Shown here one piece after another: positions 20,292 to 29,075 of a DNA stretch of 64,000 nt; the stretch's first letter is position 1; each line of letters starts with the position of its first letter. The translations under genes were made by a program, and so were the position numbers. The notes under the pieces are model-generated. The model was not told the origin of the DNA. It saw nothing but the letters and a program-made list of their open reading frames with translations, and ran no database searches. The stretch is from Reichenbachiella ulvae (GTDB taxonomy: Bacteria; Bacteroidota; Bacteroidia; Cytophagales; Cyclobacteriaceae). The DNA is taken from positions 4,852,501 to 4,916,500 of the forward strand of contig NZ_JAOYOD010000001.1 of NCBI RefSeq assembly GCF_025833875.1. Direction: 5' to 3'.

Positions 20292-22541
20292 TTATAAGAT
20301 TCGGAGCTTGGCAAAGCTCAACAGCAAGGTTTTGTCTCCTGCTTTTTCGAAACTGATGTGAGCCTTTTTATTGGCACCCTGCACTTCGATTTTTGTCACT
20401 TCACCAAAGCCAAACTTAGGATGCTCGATTTTGTCTCCCACAGCAAGTTTCGCCGTATTACTTGGTTTGAAGTTCGGTGAAGGCTTATGAATCACCGCTT
20501 GATTCACAGGTTTCCTTGTAGGCTGAACTGTGTTTTTGCTGATGAAGTTCTTGGCATAGTCGTTAGCCGGTGATGGAGAAGAGCTGAACTTCTGATTGAT
20601 CTTCAGGTAATCCTTGTCGATCTCCTCGAGGAATCGGCTAGGCTCGCAAGTTTTCAATCGACCGAAACGGTAGCGGGTAAGGGCGTAACTCATGTAGAGT
20701 TTTTTCTCTGCACGGGTGATGGCCACATAGAACAGTCGACGTTCTTCTTCCAAATCCTGACGCGAACTGATCATCATCTGCGAGGGGAACAGGTCTTCCT
20801 CCATTCCTACTACAAATACGTTTTTGAACTCCAGTCCTTTAGAGGAGTGGATGGTCATCATCGTCACGTAGTCCTTGTCTTCATCCTTTTCGTTGTCCGC
20901 ATCGGTAAGGAGCGCTACCTCCTGCAAAAAGGCCGGCATGGATTTGTCCTCGTTCTCTGGATTTTCTACAAATTCCTTGATCCCGTTCAGTAGTTCCTGT
21001 ACGTTTTCGTAGCGGTTGCGCCCCTCGATGGTTTTGTCATCATAGAGTTCCTTCAATAGACCGGAATTCTTAGCAATATGAGAAGCCGCCTCAAAGGCAT
21101 CTTTTTTCTCGACTGCTGTTTTGAAGCTTTTGATCAAGGTCACAAATTCGCTGACCGCTGATGCCGCTCTACCACCCAGGATTTGATTGACATTCAGAAG
21201 GGCCGTCCAGAGATCGGCATTGTTTTCTGTTGCTGCCACCACCAGTTTTTCTACTGAGGTAGCCCCAATGCCACGCTTCGGCATATTGATGATTCTGCGC
21301 AGCGCCTGCTCATCATTTTGATTCACTGCAAAACGGATGTAGCCCAGCACATCTTTGATTTCTTTCCTCTGATAGAAAGAAAGCCCACCAATGATCTTGT
21401 ACTTGATGTTGTTTCTCCTCAGGGCCTCTTCCAGTGCCCGTGACTGGCTGTTGGTGCGATAGAGGATGGCAAAGTCGGAGTTGCGGTAGTGGTTTTGATT
21501 CTTGGATTCGAAAATAGCGGAGGCTACCAATTTTCCTTCTTCATTGTCTGTAGTAGCCTTGATCAAATCGATCAGATCACCTTCACCATTGTCAGTCCAT
21601 ACGCTCTTTCGTAGCTGATTTTTATTTTTTCCTATGATGGAGTTGGCTGCTCCGACTATCGTTTTGGATGAACGGTAGTTCTGCTCCAGCTTTACGATGT
21701 TCAGTTCTGGATAGTCCTTCTCGAAATTGAGGATGTTCTGGATATCAGCCCCGCGGAAGGCATAGATACTTTGCGCATCGTCCCCCACCACACAGATGTT
21801 GCGACGCACTGCAGCCAATTTTTTTGTGATCAGATACTGTGAGATGTTCGTGTCCTGAAACTCATCCACCATCACGTACTGGAATCGCTGTTGGTATTTG
21901 TTGAGGACATCTATGTGGTCCCGAAACAGCACGTTGGTATTGAAGAGCAAGTCATCGAAATCCATGGCATCAGCCTTGAAACATCGCTTGACATACTCCT
22001 TGTAGATTTTACCCATTTCCGGTTTGCCGTTTTCTGTATCATCGGCGAGGTAGATGGGGTTGTTGATGTATTCCTGCCAAGAAACCAGACGGTTTTTGGC
22101 ACTGGAGATACGGTTGAGTACCACATTGGGCTTATACACCTTGTCGTCCAGACCGTAAAACTTGACAATGTTTTTGATCAGAGACTTGGAGTCATCCGAA
22201 TCGTAAATGGTGAAATGACTGGGGTAACCCAATCGGTCTGCTTCGGATCTTAATATTCTGGAAAACACCGAGTGAAAGGTGCCCATCCAGAGGTTGCGAG
22301 CATCGGTGCCTACTACTCCTTCAATACGCTCGCGCATCTCTCGGGCAGCTTTGTTGGTAAAGGTCAGAGACAGGATAGAAAATGGATCGACATTTTTTGT
22401 CTTGAGCAGGTGAGCGATTCTATAGGTCAGCACCCGAGTCTTACCGGATCCCGCACCAGCGATAATCATGGTAGGACCTTCTGTATTGACTACAGCTTCT
22501 CTTTGAGGTGGGTTGAGCTTTTCCAGGTAATCTTGTTCCAT
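20292..22541 (-). CDS. UvrD/PcrA-type ATP-dependent DNA helicase
   Basis: A 749-residue superfamily 1A 3'-5' helicase for repair and removal of stalled complexes. Motifs appear in order: Q-motif LNPPQREAV, Walker A GAGSGKT (29-35), motif Ia LTFTNKAAREMRERI, DEFQDTN (motif II), VVGDDAQSIYAFRGA (III), LEQNYRSS (IV), TIHSSKGLEFKNVFVVG (V) and FYVAITRAEKKL (VI). The C-terminal GDKIEHPKFGFGEVTKIE is the PcrA/UvrD Tudor-like domain that contacts RNA polymerase. It follows the DUF3109 gene by 6 bases, so the two are one operon. Confidence 0.95.
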   Translation of the reverse strand: MEQDYLEKLNPPQREAVVNTEGPTMIIAGAGSGKTRVLTYRIAHLLKTKNVDPFSILSLTFTNKAAREMRERIEGVVGTDARNLWMGTFHSVFSRILRSEADRLGYPSHFTIYDSDDSKSLIKNIVKFYGLDDKVYKPNVVLNRISSAKNRLVSWQEYINNPIYLADDTENGKPEMGKIYKEYVKRCFKADAMDFDDLLFNTNVLFRDHIDVLNKYQQRFQYVMVDEFQDTNISQYLITKKLAAVRRNICVVGDDAQSIYAFRGADIQNILNFEKDYPELNIVKLEQNYRSSKTIVGAANSIIGKNKNQLRKSVWTDNGEGDLIDLIKATTDNEEGKLVASAIFESKNQNHYRNSDFAILYRTNSQSRALEEALRRNNIKYKIIGGLSFYQRKEIKDVLGYIRFAVNQNDEQALRRIINMPKRGIGATSVEKLVVAATENNADLWTALLNVNQILGGRAASAVSEFVTLIKSFKTAVEKKDAFEAASHIAKNSGLLKELYDDKTIEGRNRYENVQELLNGIKEFVENPENEDKSMPAFLQEVALLTDADNEKDEDKDYVTMMTIHSSKGLEFKNVFVVGMEEDLFPSQMMISSRQDLEEERRLFYVAITRAEKKLYMSYALTRYRFGRLKTCEPSRFLEEIDKDYLKINQKFSSSPSPANDYAKNFISKNTVQPTRKPVNQAVIHKPSPNFKPSNTAKLAVGDKIEHPKFGFGEVTKIEVQGANKKAHISFEKAGDKTLLLSFAKLRIL

Positions 22542-22547
22542 GCGGTC

Positions 22548-23114
22548 TTATTCCTTTCCTTCTATTTCTTCCTCTAATTTTTCATACCATTCAGATCCAT
22601 ACTTTCGGACCAATGGCTCTTTCAAAAACTTGTATACCGGTACTTTCAATTCTTCTCCCAGGTTGCATGCCGGTGCACAGATGTCCCATCTGTCGTAGTT
22701 GAGCGCATCGTAGTGGTCATATTTGGTGATCCGTATGGGATACAAATGACAGGAGATAGGTTTTTGCCAGCTTATCTTTTTGTCTCTATAGGCCTGGTCG
22801 ATGGCACATTTCAATATTTTGTTTTCATCATAGATGGCAAAGGCACATTCTCTACCATTGATGGTAGTGGTGGAGTAGTCTCCCTCTTCATCGAGAATGT
22901 AACTTCCTTCTTTTTCGATTACTTCCAAACCTTCTTTGGACAGATAGGGTTTGACTGCCTCCAAAACTCCCTCGATCAGCGGCAATTCTTCTTCTTCTAG
23001 TGGAGCTCCCAAATCTCCTTCGACACAACATGCACCCTTGCACTTGTTCAGGTCACATACGAAATGCTTTTCTTTCAAGTCATCCGAAAGAACCGCATTG
23101 TCCAAAATTATCAT
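22548..23114 (-). CDS. DUF3109 family Cys-rich protein
   Basis: A 188-residue protein of the DUF3109 family, related to the YkgJ-like zinc/iron-chelating group. Conserved Cys clusters are CDLNKCKGACC near the N-terminus, a single Cys in GRECAFA, then C and H in ISCHLYPIRI and CAPACNLGEE, a set suited to bind a metal or iron-sulfur cluster. Function not established. The gene sits 6 bases upstream of the uvrD-type helicase and is probably cotranscribed. Confidence 0.85.
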   Translation of the reverse strand: MIILDNAVLSDDLKEKHFVCDLNKCKGACCVEGDLGAPLEEEELPLIEGVLEAVKPYLSKEGLEVIEKEGSYILDEEGDYSTTTINGRECAFAIYDENKILKCAIDQAYRDKKISWQKPISCHLYPIRITKYDHYDALNYDRWDICAPACNLGEELKVPVYKFLKEPLVRKYGSEWYEKLEEEIEGKE

Positions 23115-23150
23115 AGCTCCAATTGTTTGAAAAGTGAAAAAGCGACTGAA

Positions 23151-23570
23151 CTATTCTGCGTTTTTGGCCAGATAGGTGTCTACCTCTTCTAATATCTCTG
23201 CGGTCAGTGGCTTGGTAAATAGTTTCTGAACTTCCCTGTATTGGTCAGCCAGCTCGGCATCTTGATAGTACTGAGAGGAAGTCAGGACAAATAGTTTGAT
23301 CTTTTCTGCTTCTACAGCAGTCATCATTTTTCTATACTCGCGGATAAAATCCCAACCACTAATCGTAGGCATGTTGATATCGAGCAAAATGACATCAGGA
23401 AGGTCTTCCGGATTGTTTTTTACTCTTTCTTCTAAATAACTCAGTCCTTTGGTCGAACTGGTCAGTGATTCTACTACTGTTTCAGGATTGTAATCTTTGA
23501 TCACTTTGGTGCAAATCAGGTTATTGATTTCGTCATCGTCGATGATCAATATTTTTACAGGTTTGTTCAT
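23151..23570 (-). CDS. Single-domain response regulator
   Basis: A 139-residue receiver domain with no output domain. Acidic pocket D11-D13 (LIIDDDEIN), phospho-accepting D64 in LLDINMP, switch residue in LTSS (T97/S98) and K120 in FTKPL are all present, so it should be phosphorylated. Such CheY-like proteins in Bacteroidota act in phosphorelays or by protein contact. The kinase is not identified; the sensor at 7857 lacks a receiver but is far away. It lies 36 bases upstream of the DUF3109 gene on the same strand and may share its transcript. Confidence 0.92.
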   Translation of the reverse strand: MNKPVKILIIDDDEINNLICTKVIKDYNPETVVESLTSSTKGLSYLEERVKNNPEDLPDVILLDINMPTISGWDFIREYRKMMTAVEAEKIKLFVLTSSQYYQDAELADQYREVQKLFTKPLTAEILEEVDTYLAKNAE

Positions 23571-23723
23571 TTAATGTTTTAGCGCTTTACTTTTCGGGAG
23601 TTTTGCTCAGTCAATTAGAAACCCCAAATATACATTATTGCCAATTTTCTCTTTAACTTATTGCACAATTCCAACCAGAAGGTTGAAGAATTCGTCTTTA
23701 CTTTCGTATTAAAATTATATATC

Positions 23724-24239
23724 ATGTTAAAGAAATCCATCTTTTTGTCTACACTGGTACTTAGTGTATTGTTTTTATCCCAATTGAGTTACGCACAAGA
23801 AGCCCCAAAGGCCAGTCCGTTTAAGAGTACATCGGCTGAAGTCAATGGTAAAACCGTGACGATCGAATACTCTGCACCATCGAAAAAGGATCGCAAAATC
23901 TGGGGCGGGTTGGTGCCTTATGGTAAGGTTTGGAGGACTGGTGCCAACGAGGCGACTACTCTGGAGGTCTCAGCAGATGTGAAAGTTGCGGGCAAGGATC
24001 TGAAAAAAGGTAAGTATGCGATATTCACCATCCCTAATCAGGATAAGTGGACGGTTATTATCAATAAGAATCCTAATCAATGGGGCGCATACAGCTACAA
24101 GGAAGCAGAGAATCTGTTTTCTTTTGAAGTGAAACCTAAAAAATCAAGCTTGCAGGAAATGTTCAGTATTACTGTTTCGCCTGAGGGTTTAGTTACTATG
24201 GCCTGGGACGAGTTGAAAGTTGAATTTACGATTCAGTAA
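23724..24239 (+). CDS. Secreted DUF2911 domain protein
   Basis: A 171-residue periplasmic protein. The ATG at 23724 is chosen because it opens directly into a signal peptide (MLKKSIFLSTLVLSVLFLSQ, cut after SYAQ). The mature region has DUF2911 landmarks: TIEYSAPSKKDRKIWGGLVP, YGKVWRTGANEATTLE and KAGKYAIF-like DLKKGKYAIFTIPN. The family is common in Bacteroidota and its role is unknown. It converges on rarA across a strong hairpin. Confidence 0.88.
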   Translation: MLKKSIFLSTLVLSVLFLSQLSYAQEAPKASPFKSTSAEVNGKTVTIEYSAPSKKDRKIWGGLVPYGKVWRTGANEATTLEVSADVKVAGKDLKKGKYAIFTIPNQDKWTVIINKNPNQWGAYSYKEAENLFSFEVKPKKSSLQEMFSITVSPEGLVTMAWDELKVEFTIQ

Positions 24240-24259
24240 AGGTCTTAATTGGCTCAAAG

Positions 24260-24297
24260 AAATGGCGATATCTCACAATCAATGGGTATCGCCATTT
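24260..24297. terminator. Bidirectional terminator hairpin
   Basis: Perfect 11-bp stem AAATGGCGATA / TATCGCCATTT with a 16-base loop and T-run on the plus strand, placed between convergent stops at 24239 and 24302. Confidence 0.85.
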
Positions 24298-24301
24298 TTG
24301 T

Positions 24302-25558
24302 TTAATACCCGTACTTGTTTTTCCACTGTGCGCGGAGCTTTTTGCGCATGTCTTCTTCACGAGGGTTTTTGCCGGGATCATATAGAGTAGTCCCTTTGAT
24401 TTCGTCTGGCATGAATTCATGTTCTACAAAATTGCCTGCATGATCGTGGGCATACTGATATCCTTTGCCATAGCCCAGGTCCTTCATTAGTTTAGTCGGC
24501 GCATTTCTGATATCCATGGGGATGGAAAGATCTCCTGTCTGCTGTACCAGTTGCTGAGCCTTGTTGATGGCCATGTAAGACGCATTGCTTTTCGCAGAAC
24601 AAGCGAGGTAAGTCACGCATTGGGACAGGATAATTCTTGCTTCAGGATAGCCTATCACATTGACTGCCTGAAAAGCATTGTTGGCAATGACCAGTGCTGT
24701 TGGATTGGCATTGCCGATGTCTTCGGAGGCTAGTATCAGCAATCGTCTAGCGATGAATTTGACATCTTCGCCTCCCTCTATCATCCTCGCCAGGTAATAA
24801 ACCGCCGCATTTGGATCACTCCCTCTGATCGATTTGATAAAGGCAGAAATAATGTCGTAGTGCATCTCGCCGCTTTTGTCGTACATGGCGGCCTTTTTTT
24901 GCGAGATTTCAATTACGCGATCATTGGTTACCACTTTTTCTTCTCCTTCTATGGATTCCACCACGATTTCCAGCAGATTCAGCAGCTTTCTTCCATCTCC
25001 TCCTGATAGTCTCAGTAAGGCTTGATCTTCTTCGATCTTCACCTTCAGCTTTTTTAGCTCGCTGTCCTGAGTCAGGGCTTTGTTGATCAGCTCCAGTAGT
25101 TCTTCTTTTTCCAGCGCCTTGAGTGTGTAGGTTTGGCATCTGGACAACAAGGCGGCATTGACTTCAAAACTTGGGTTTTCGGTAGTGGCACCAATCAGCG
25201 TAATCTGTCCTTTTTCTACTGCCGCCAGTAGGGCGTCCTGTTGCGATTTGTTGAAGCGATGAATCTCGTCAATGAATAGAATCGATTTGGAACCAAATTT
25301 TGCTTTGGTGATGACCTCTCTGATGTCTTTTACTCCTGCATTGATGGCACTCAGTGAGAAGAAGGGCATTTTGGCCGTATTGGCGATAATGTTGGCGATG
25401 GTTGTTTTACCTACTCCCGGAGGACCCCAAAGAATCATGGAGGGGACGATTCCGGATTGCACTGCTCGCTTCAGGATATTGTTCAAATGATCCTGCCCAA
25501 CGAGTTCCTCGAGGGTATGAGGGCGCATGCGCTCTGCCAGCGGTGACTGATTCAACAT
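24302..25558 (-). CDS. rarA: Replication-associated recombination protein A
   Basis: A 418-residue AAA+ ATPase of the RarA/MgsA family, which acts at stalled replication forks. Walker A GPPGVGKT at 45-52, Walker B and following [17 protein letters not shown], sensor 1 in [11 protein letters not shown] and arginine finger LLSRCQTY are in order. The C-terminal tetramerisation part contains [20 protein letters not shown] and the closing [11 protein letters not shown] block. Length fits the family. It is transcribed alone; the upstream gene boundary is 41 bases from the acidic lipoprotein stop. Confidence 0.95.
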   Translation of the reverse strand: MLNQSPLAERMRPHTLEELVGQDHLNNILKRAVQSGIVPSMILWGPPGVGKTTIANIIANTAKMPFFSLSAINAGVKDIREVITKAKFGSKSILFIDEIHRFNKSQQDALLAAVEKGQITLIGATTENPSFEVNAALLSRCQTYTLKALEKEELLELINKALTQDSELKKLKVKIEEDQALLRLSGGDGRKLLNLLEIVVESIEGEEKVVTNDRVIEISQKKAAMYDKSGEMHYDIISAFIKSIRGSDPNAAVYYLARMIEGGEDVKFIARRLLILASEDIGNANPTALVIANNAFQAVNVIGYPEARIILSQCVTYLACSAKSNASYMAINKAQQLVQQTGDLSIPMDIRNAPTKLMKDLGYGKGYQYAHDHAGNFVEHEFMPDEIKGTTLYDPGKNPREEDMRKKLRAQWKNKYGY

Positions 25559-25599
25559 AACTGAATAATTGGGAATGAAAATTTAGGCAAGAATAAGAA

Positions 25600-26331
25600 C
25601 TATTCTTCGGAATCCGTAGTGTCTTCAGGTTCAGCTTCGTCTTCCTCTGTCTCTATGACATTTTCTAAGGTTTCTTCGTCGACTTCTGCTTCCGTTTCAC
25701 TTTCTTCTTCCACGTCACTGTCTTCAGATTTGTTTCTTCCAAACAAACCTTTTTTTTCGGTCTCTTGGATAGTAGAGTCACTGGCTATTTCATCTAGATG
25801 ATCCAGCTGCTGTGCAGCGAGTTCTTTCTGTGTGGGGCGTGTGTCTATGAACAGTTCTCCGTAGTACTTGTTGTAATAGACCTGCTCCTGGTTATAGTTG
25901 TTGTCCAAGGAGTATTTCCATTTGTATCGGACCGCTTCTTCCTCGTCTTCGACGGCAGCCAGTATGGGGGCAGTAGAAACCGAGTCTACACCCAGGGTAT
26001 CCTGATCTACAAAATCACTGGCAATAAACTCTCCCTGATCCATCTCAAGCGAATCCTCTTCTAACCAGCGAATTTGGTTCTTTTTAGGAGCCGTCATCAG
26101 ATCGTAGTTCTTTTTGAAGAGACTGGATTTTTTGTTGATACCGTATTTGCTCCTACGAGAAGCTACGGGCATTTTTGGGGTAGTATCGTTGAGAAAGAGA
26201 GAATATCTGGCCATGCGTAGCGAGTCATCCAGAATATATGTACTCTGAAAAGCTGGGCATACGACATTGTCTTTGCAGGCGCAAAACAACACACAGCACA
26301 AAATCAATATTGGGAAAGTAGCTCTCCTCAC
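25600..26331 (-). CDS. Lipoprotein with acidic low-complexity tail
   Basis: A 243-residue predicted lipoprotein; the signal ends LFCACKDN, with lipid Cys at about residue 19. A basic stretch (SRRSKYGINKKSSLFKKNY) is followed by an increasingly acidic sequence. The last 40 or so residues are almost all Glu, Asp, Thr and Ser, hence disordered. YKWKYSLDNNYNQEQVYYNK is the only folded-looking, Tyr-rich segment. No family recognised; an envelope-anchored protein of unknown role. It lies 41 bases upstream of rarA on the same strand. Confidence 0.7.
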   Translation of the reverse strand: MRRATFPILILCCVLFCACKDNVVCPAFQSTYILDDSLRMARYSLFLNDTTPKMPVASRRSKYGINKKSSLFKKNYDLMTAPKKNQIRWLEEDSLEMDQGEFIASDFVDQDTLGVDSVSTAPILAAVEDEEEAVRYKWKYSLDNNYNQEQVYYNKYYGELFIDTRPTQKELAAQQLDHLDEIASDSTIQETEKKGLFGRNKSEDSDVEEESETEAEVDEETLENVIETEEDEAEPEDTTDSEE

Positions 26332-26499
26332 AAATTTTATTCAATACTTAGGTTCAGGTGGATACAATAACACTAACAACCAAAATTGTAGAATATTTCC
26401 TTAATCCTGTACAGAATAGTGGTATTAATATGTGTCTTTAGCTGTCACAGTTAGAAATATTTATATGAATTCTGTTAATAATGCAATGAGCTGGGCGCT

Positions 26500-26856
26500 T
26501 TATTGCATATTTTCTAATTCGGCCTGCAATTTTTTGGGAAGAGATTGCACGATTAACTCATAAGAGTCATCGGTCCATTGATACACTTGCTGGTCCGATG
26601 CATCTTCATTTACATACACCGAATTCCAGTGTTTTTTGTTCATGTGATATCCGGGTTTAACTGCAGCAAATTGCTCTCTTAATTCGGGTACTAAATCAGG
26701 ATCACATTTGAGATTGATGTATTCGAATTGGTCAATATCACAAAGCGCAAACATTTTGTTCATGACCTTGAAAACCAGGGTAGGTTCACCAAAAGGAAAG
26801 CCCTCAGTAACTCCCGGTTTCTTTAGGCAAAAATTGCGAAACTCTTCAGCATTCAT
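26500..26856 (-). CDS. MmcQ/YjbR family protein
   Basis: A 118-residue protein of the MmcQ/YjbR fold, a small double-wing-like domain once called DNA-binding. The start at 26856 (MNAEEFRNFCLKKPGVTEGF) is preferred since the family begins there; the frame extends a further 19 codons upstream without matching anything. Landmarks are PFGEPTLVFKVMNKMFAL, YINLKCDPD and PGYHMNKKHWNSVYV. Biological role unknown. Confidence 0.9.
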   Translation of the reverse strand: MNAEEFRNFCLKKPGVTEGFPFGEPTLVFKVMNKMFALCDIDQFEYINLKCDPDLVPELREQFAAVKPGYHMNKKHWNSVYVNEDASDQQVYQWTDDSYELIVQSLPKKLQAELENMQ

Positions 26857-26973
26857 AAAAGTGGATTTGAGATAAAAGTAACACATTATGTTGAACCATA
26901 AAGGGATATTCAAGTTGTTGTTTTTAACAAAACTGGGGATTCTTTAACTTGGTAGGAGTTCACCAAACAAGCT

Positions 26974-28497
26974 ATGAATTTTAACCTCTGTCAAAAAATC
27001 CTGTCACCACAGCAAATCCAGTTGCTAGACCAAATGACTATCAAAACGGAGCCCATTCCTTCAATCGATTTGATGGAGCGAGCATCTGAAGCCTTCGTCA
27101 GTTCTTTTATCCAGTCATACCCGCGGGATCGATCCGTTGTAGTGGTAGCTGGGACAGGTAATAATGGTGGAGATGGAATGGCCATAGCCAGACTATTGGT
27201 CGAGCAAGGCTACAAGGTAGAGGCTTTTGTTGTAGGGAAGCCAGAAAAAGGCAGCAAGGATTTTCAGGCGAATCATGCTGTATTAAAAGCCTATTGCTCA
27301 TGTGATATCATAGCTTCTAAGGAAGATTTCCCAGTTTTGGATTCAGCAGTAGTAGTGGTGGATGCCTTGTTTGGATCTGGGCTTTCGAGAGCGGTTAGTG
27401 GTTTGTTTGGAGAGTTGATCGATTATTTAAATGAGCAGTCTCTGGAGGCTGTGGCTGTGGATATTGCCTCAGGTTTAGGTTGTGATCAAGTTTTTGAAGG
27501 AGGAAGGATACTTAGAGTCAGTCAAACCATCACTTTCGAAGTTCCCAAATACACTCAGCTGTTAGCTGAGTTCGAGCCTTATGTTGGAGAATTAAATGTC
27601 GTGAATATTGGTTTGGATTTAAGACAAATGGAAGCATCAATTACCCAGCGATACTTTGTTACTCCTCAATTTATTACTTCTTTGTTTCGATCAAAAAGTA
27701 AATATGCCCATAAGGGAACGGCTGGTAGGTGCTTGTTGCTAGTAGGGAGTCAGGGCAAGATGGGAGCAGCAGTCCTGGCTGCTAGAGCCTGTCTACGATC
27801 AGGAGCTGGACTACTCACTACTTATATTCCGCAAAGTGGCAATCAGATCATGCAAATAGCTGTACCAGAAGCCATGACAATCACAAGCCCTTCACTAGAT
27901 GTGCTTTCTCATTCACCAGATTTGGATGGCTACCATGCTGTGGGTATAGGCCCTGGCCTGGGGATGGAAAAAGAAACGGGAATGATGGTCAAGGCAATAT
28001 TGGTCGATTCAGCGCTCCCTTTGGTGTTGGATGCGGATGCACTCAATATCATTGCCAGGGAGAATTCAGCCTCTCTGATTCCAAGAGGGAGTGTTTTAAC
28101 GCCTCATCCCGGGGAGTTTAAGCGATTGGTAGGGGATTGGAAAAATGATTTTGAAAAGCTAGAGAAGCAAAGGGCCTTTTCTAGAGAATATCAAGTAGTG
28201 GTTGTATTAAAAGGAGCAAATAGTTCAATCACAGATCTGGAGGGTAATATATTCTTCAACAGTAGTGGAAATCCTGGAATGGCCACAGGAGGAAGCGGGG
28301 ATGTGTTGACAGGAATCATTACCGCATTTTTAGGACAAGGCTATGGTGGATTAGAGGCTGCCTTGTTGGCCACATATCTTCATGGCTTGTCTGGAGATTT
28401 GGCTTTAGAGCATGGATCAACTGAAACACTAATTGCTTCAGACTTGATTAATTTTTTGCCCCGAGCTTTTCGAAAAGCTCAAACAAGGCCAAGTTGA
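26974..28497 (+). CDS. nnr: Bifunctional NAD(P)H-hydrate epimerase and dehydratase
   Basis: A 507-residue cytoplasmic repair enzyme that recovers damaged NADHX/NADPHX. The N-terminal epimerase domain (about 1-215, YjeF_N type) holds VVAGTGNNGGDGMAIARLL and ALFGSGLSRAV. The C-terminal ADP-dependent dehydratase domain (about 225-500, ribokinase-like) holds GIGPGLG, LDADALNII, LTPHPGEFKRL and the ATP-site GNPGMATGGSGDVLTGIITA. The domain order and length fit the common fused form. It is preceded by a 118-base gap and is likely monocistronic. Confidence 0.95.
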   Translation: MNFNLCQKILSPQQIQLLDQMTIKTEPIPSIDLMERASEAFVSSFIQSYPRDRSVVVVAGTGNNGGDGMAIARLLVEQGYKVEAFVVGKPEKGSKDFQANHAVLKAYCSCDIIASKEDFPVLDSAVVVVDALFGSGLSRAVSGLFGELIDYLNEQSLEAVAVDIASGLGCDQVFEGGRILRVSQTITFEVPKYTQLLAEFEPYVGELNVVNIGLDLRQMEASITQRYFVTPQFITSLFRSKSKYAHKGTAGRCLLLVGSQGKMGAAVLAARACLRSGAGLLTTYIPQSGNQIMQIAVPEAMTITSPSLDVLSHSPDLDGYHAVGIGPGLGMEKETGMMVKAILVDSALPLVLDADALNIIARENSASLIPRGSVLTPHPGEFKRLVGDWKNDFEKLEKQRAFSREYQVVVVLKGANSSITDLEGNIFFNSSGNPGMATGGSGDVLTGIITAFLGQGYGGLEAALLATYLHGLSGDLALEHGSTETLIASDLINFLPRAFRKAQTRPS

Positions 28498-28636
28498 AAA
28501 ACTGTTTTTTCACCATGCCGGGATGATTAAGGACTGAGCTTCGTGGATATTAATAATTTATTAATTATATTCATCATAACCATTGCGGATTCTATCCGTA
28601 GTTTTATAGCAGCAGTGTATTTGGAATACAGTAAAT

Positions 28637-29023
28637 ATGGAGTTAAAAGCAGTTATCATCGGCCTCATTTTGAGCGGTTCTGCCTTGTTGGTTCAAGGTC
28701 AGACGGCTAATGAAGGTGATGTGTACGCTTCGAATTCTGAAACACTGGCCTACTCAGAGGCCTTAGACCTCACAAATCAAATTGACATCTATCCCAACCC
28801 ATCTGTCAATTTCATCATTGTTAAGATTGAAAATTCCAATTTGAAGAAGATTAGCTTTCAGCTACATAGTGTCATTGGCAATACTGTAGACGTCACAGCG
28901 GAGGAAGTGGGGAAGGATAAATACAAAATTGACTTGAGAACCTTTTCCTCAGGTTATTATTTTTTGATAGTAGAAGACAAGGAAAGTCAGTTCAAGGAAG
29001 CTTATAAGTTTTTGAAAAAGTAA
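28637..29023 (+). CDS. Minimal T9SS type A sorting-domain protein
   Basis: A 128-residue secreted protein made of a signal peptide (about 1-21, ending VQGQ), a linker of roughly 27 residues and a type IX secretion C-terminal sorting domain from about residue 49. The CTD begins IDIYPNPSVNFIIVKI, continues with a strand pattern and ends with the typical FSSGYYFLIV and Lys-rich tail KEAYKFLKK. It should cross the outer membrane by T9SS and be anchored or released. There is no room for a catalytic cargo domain, which is unusual. Confidence 0.85.
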   Translation: MELKAVIIGLILSGSALLVQGQTANEGDVYASNSETLAYSEALDLTNQIDIYPNPSVNFIIVKIENSNLKKISFQLHSVIGNTVDVTAEEVGKDKYKIDLRTFSSGYYFLIVEDKESQFKEAYKFLKK

Positions 29024-29044
29024 TATTTAAGGTTTAAAATCATA

Positions 29045-29074
29045 AAAAAGCCCCAACCTAGGTTGGGGCTTTTT
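29045..29074. terminator. Bidirectional terminator hairpin
   Basis: A perfect 30-base palindrome (15 bases per arm, centre CCTAGG, A-run before and T-run after) between convergent stops at 29023 and 29076. It has U-runs on both strands and is a textbook bidirectional terminator. Confidence 0.92.
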
Positions 29075-29075
29075 C

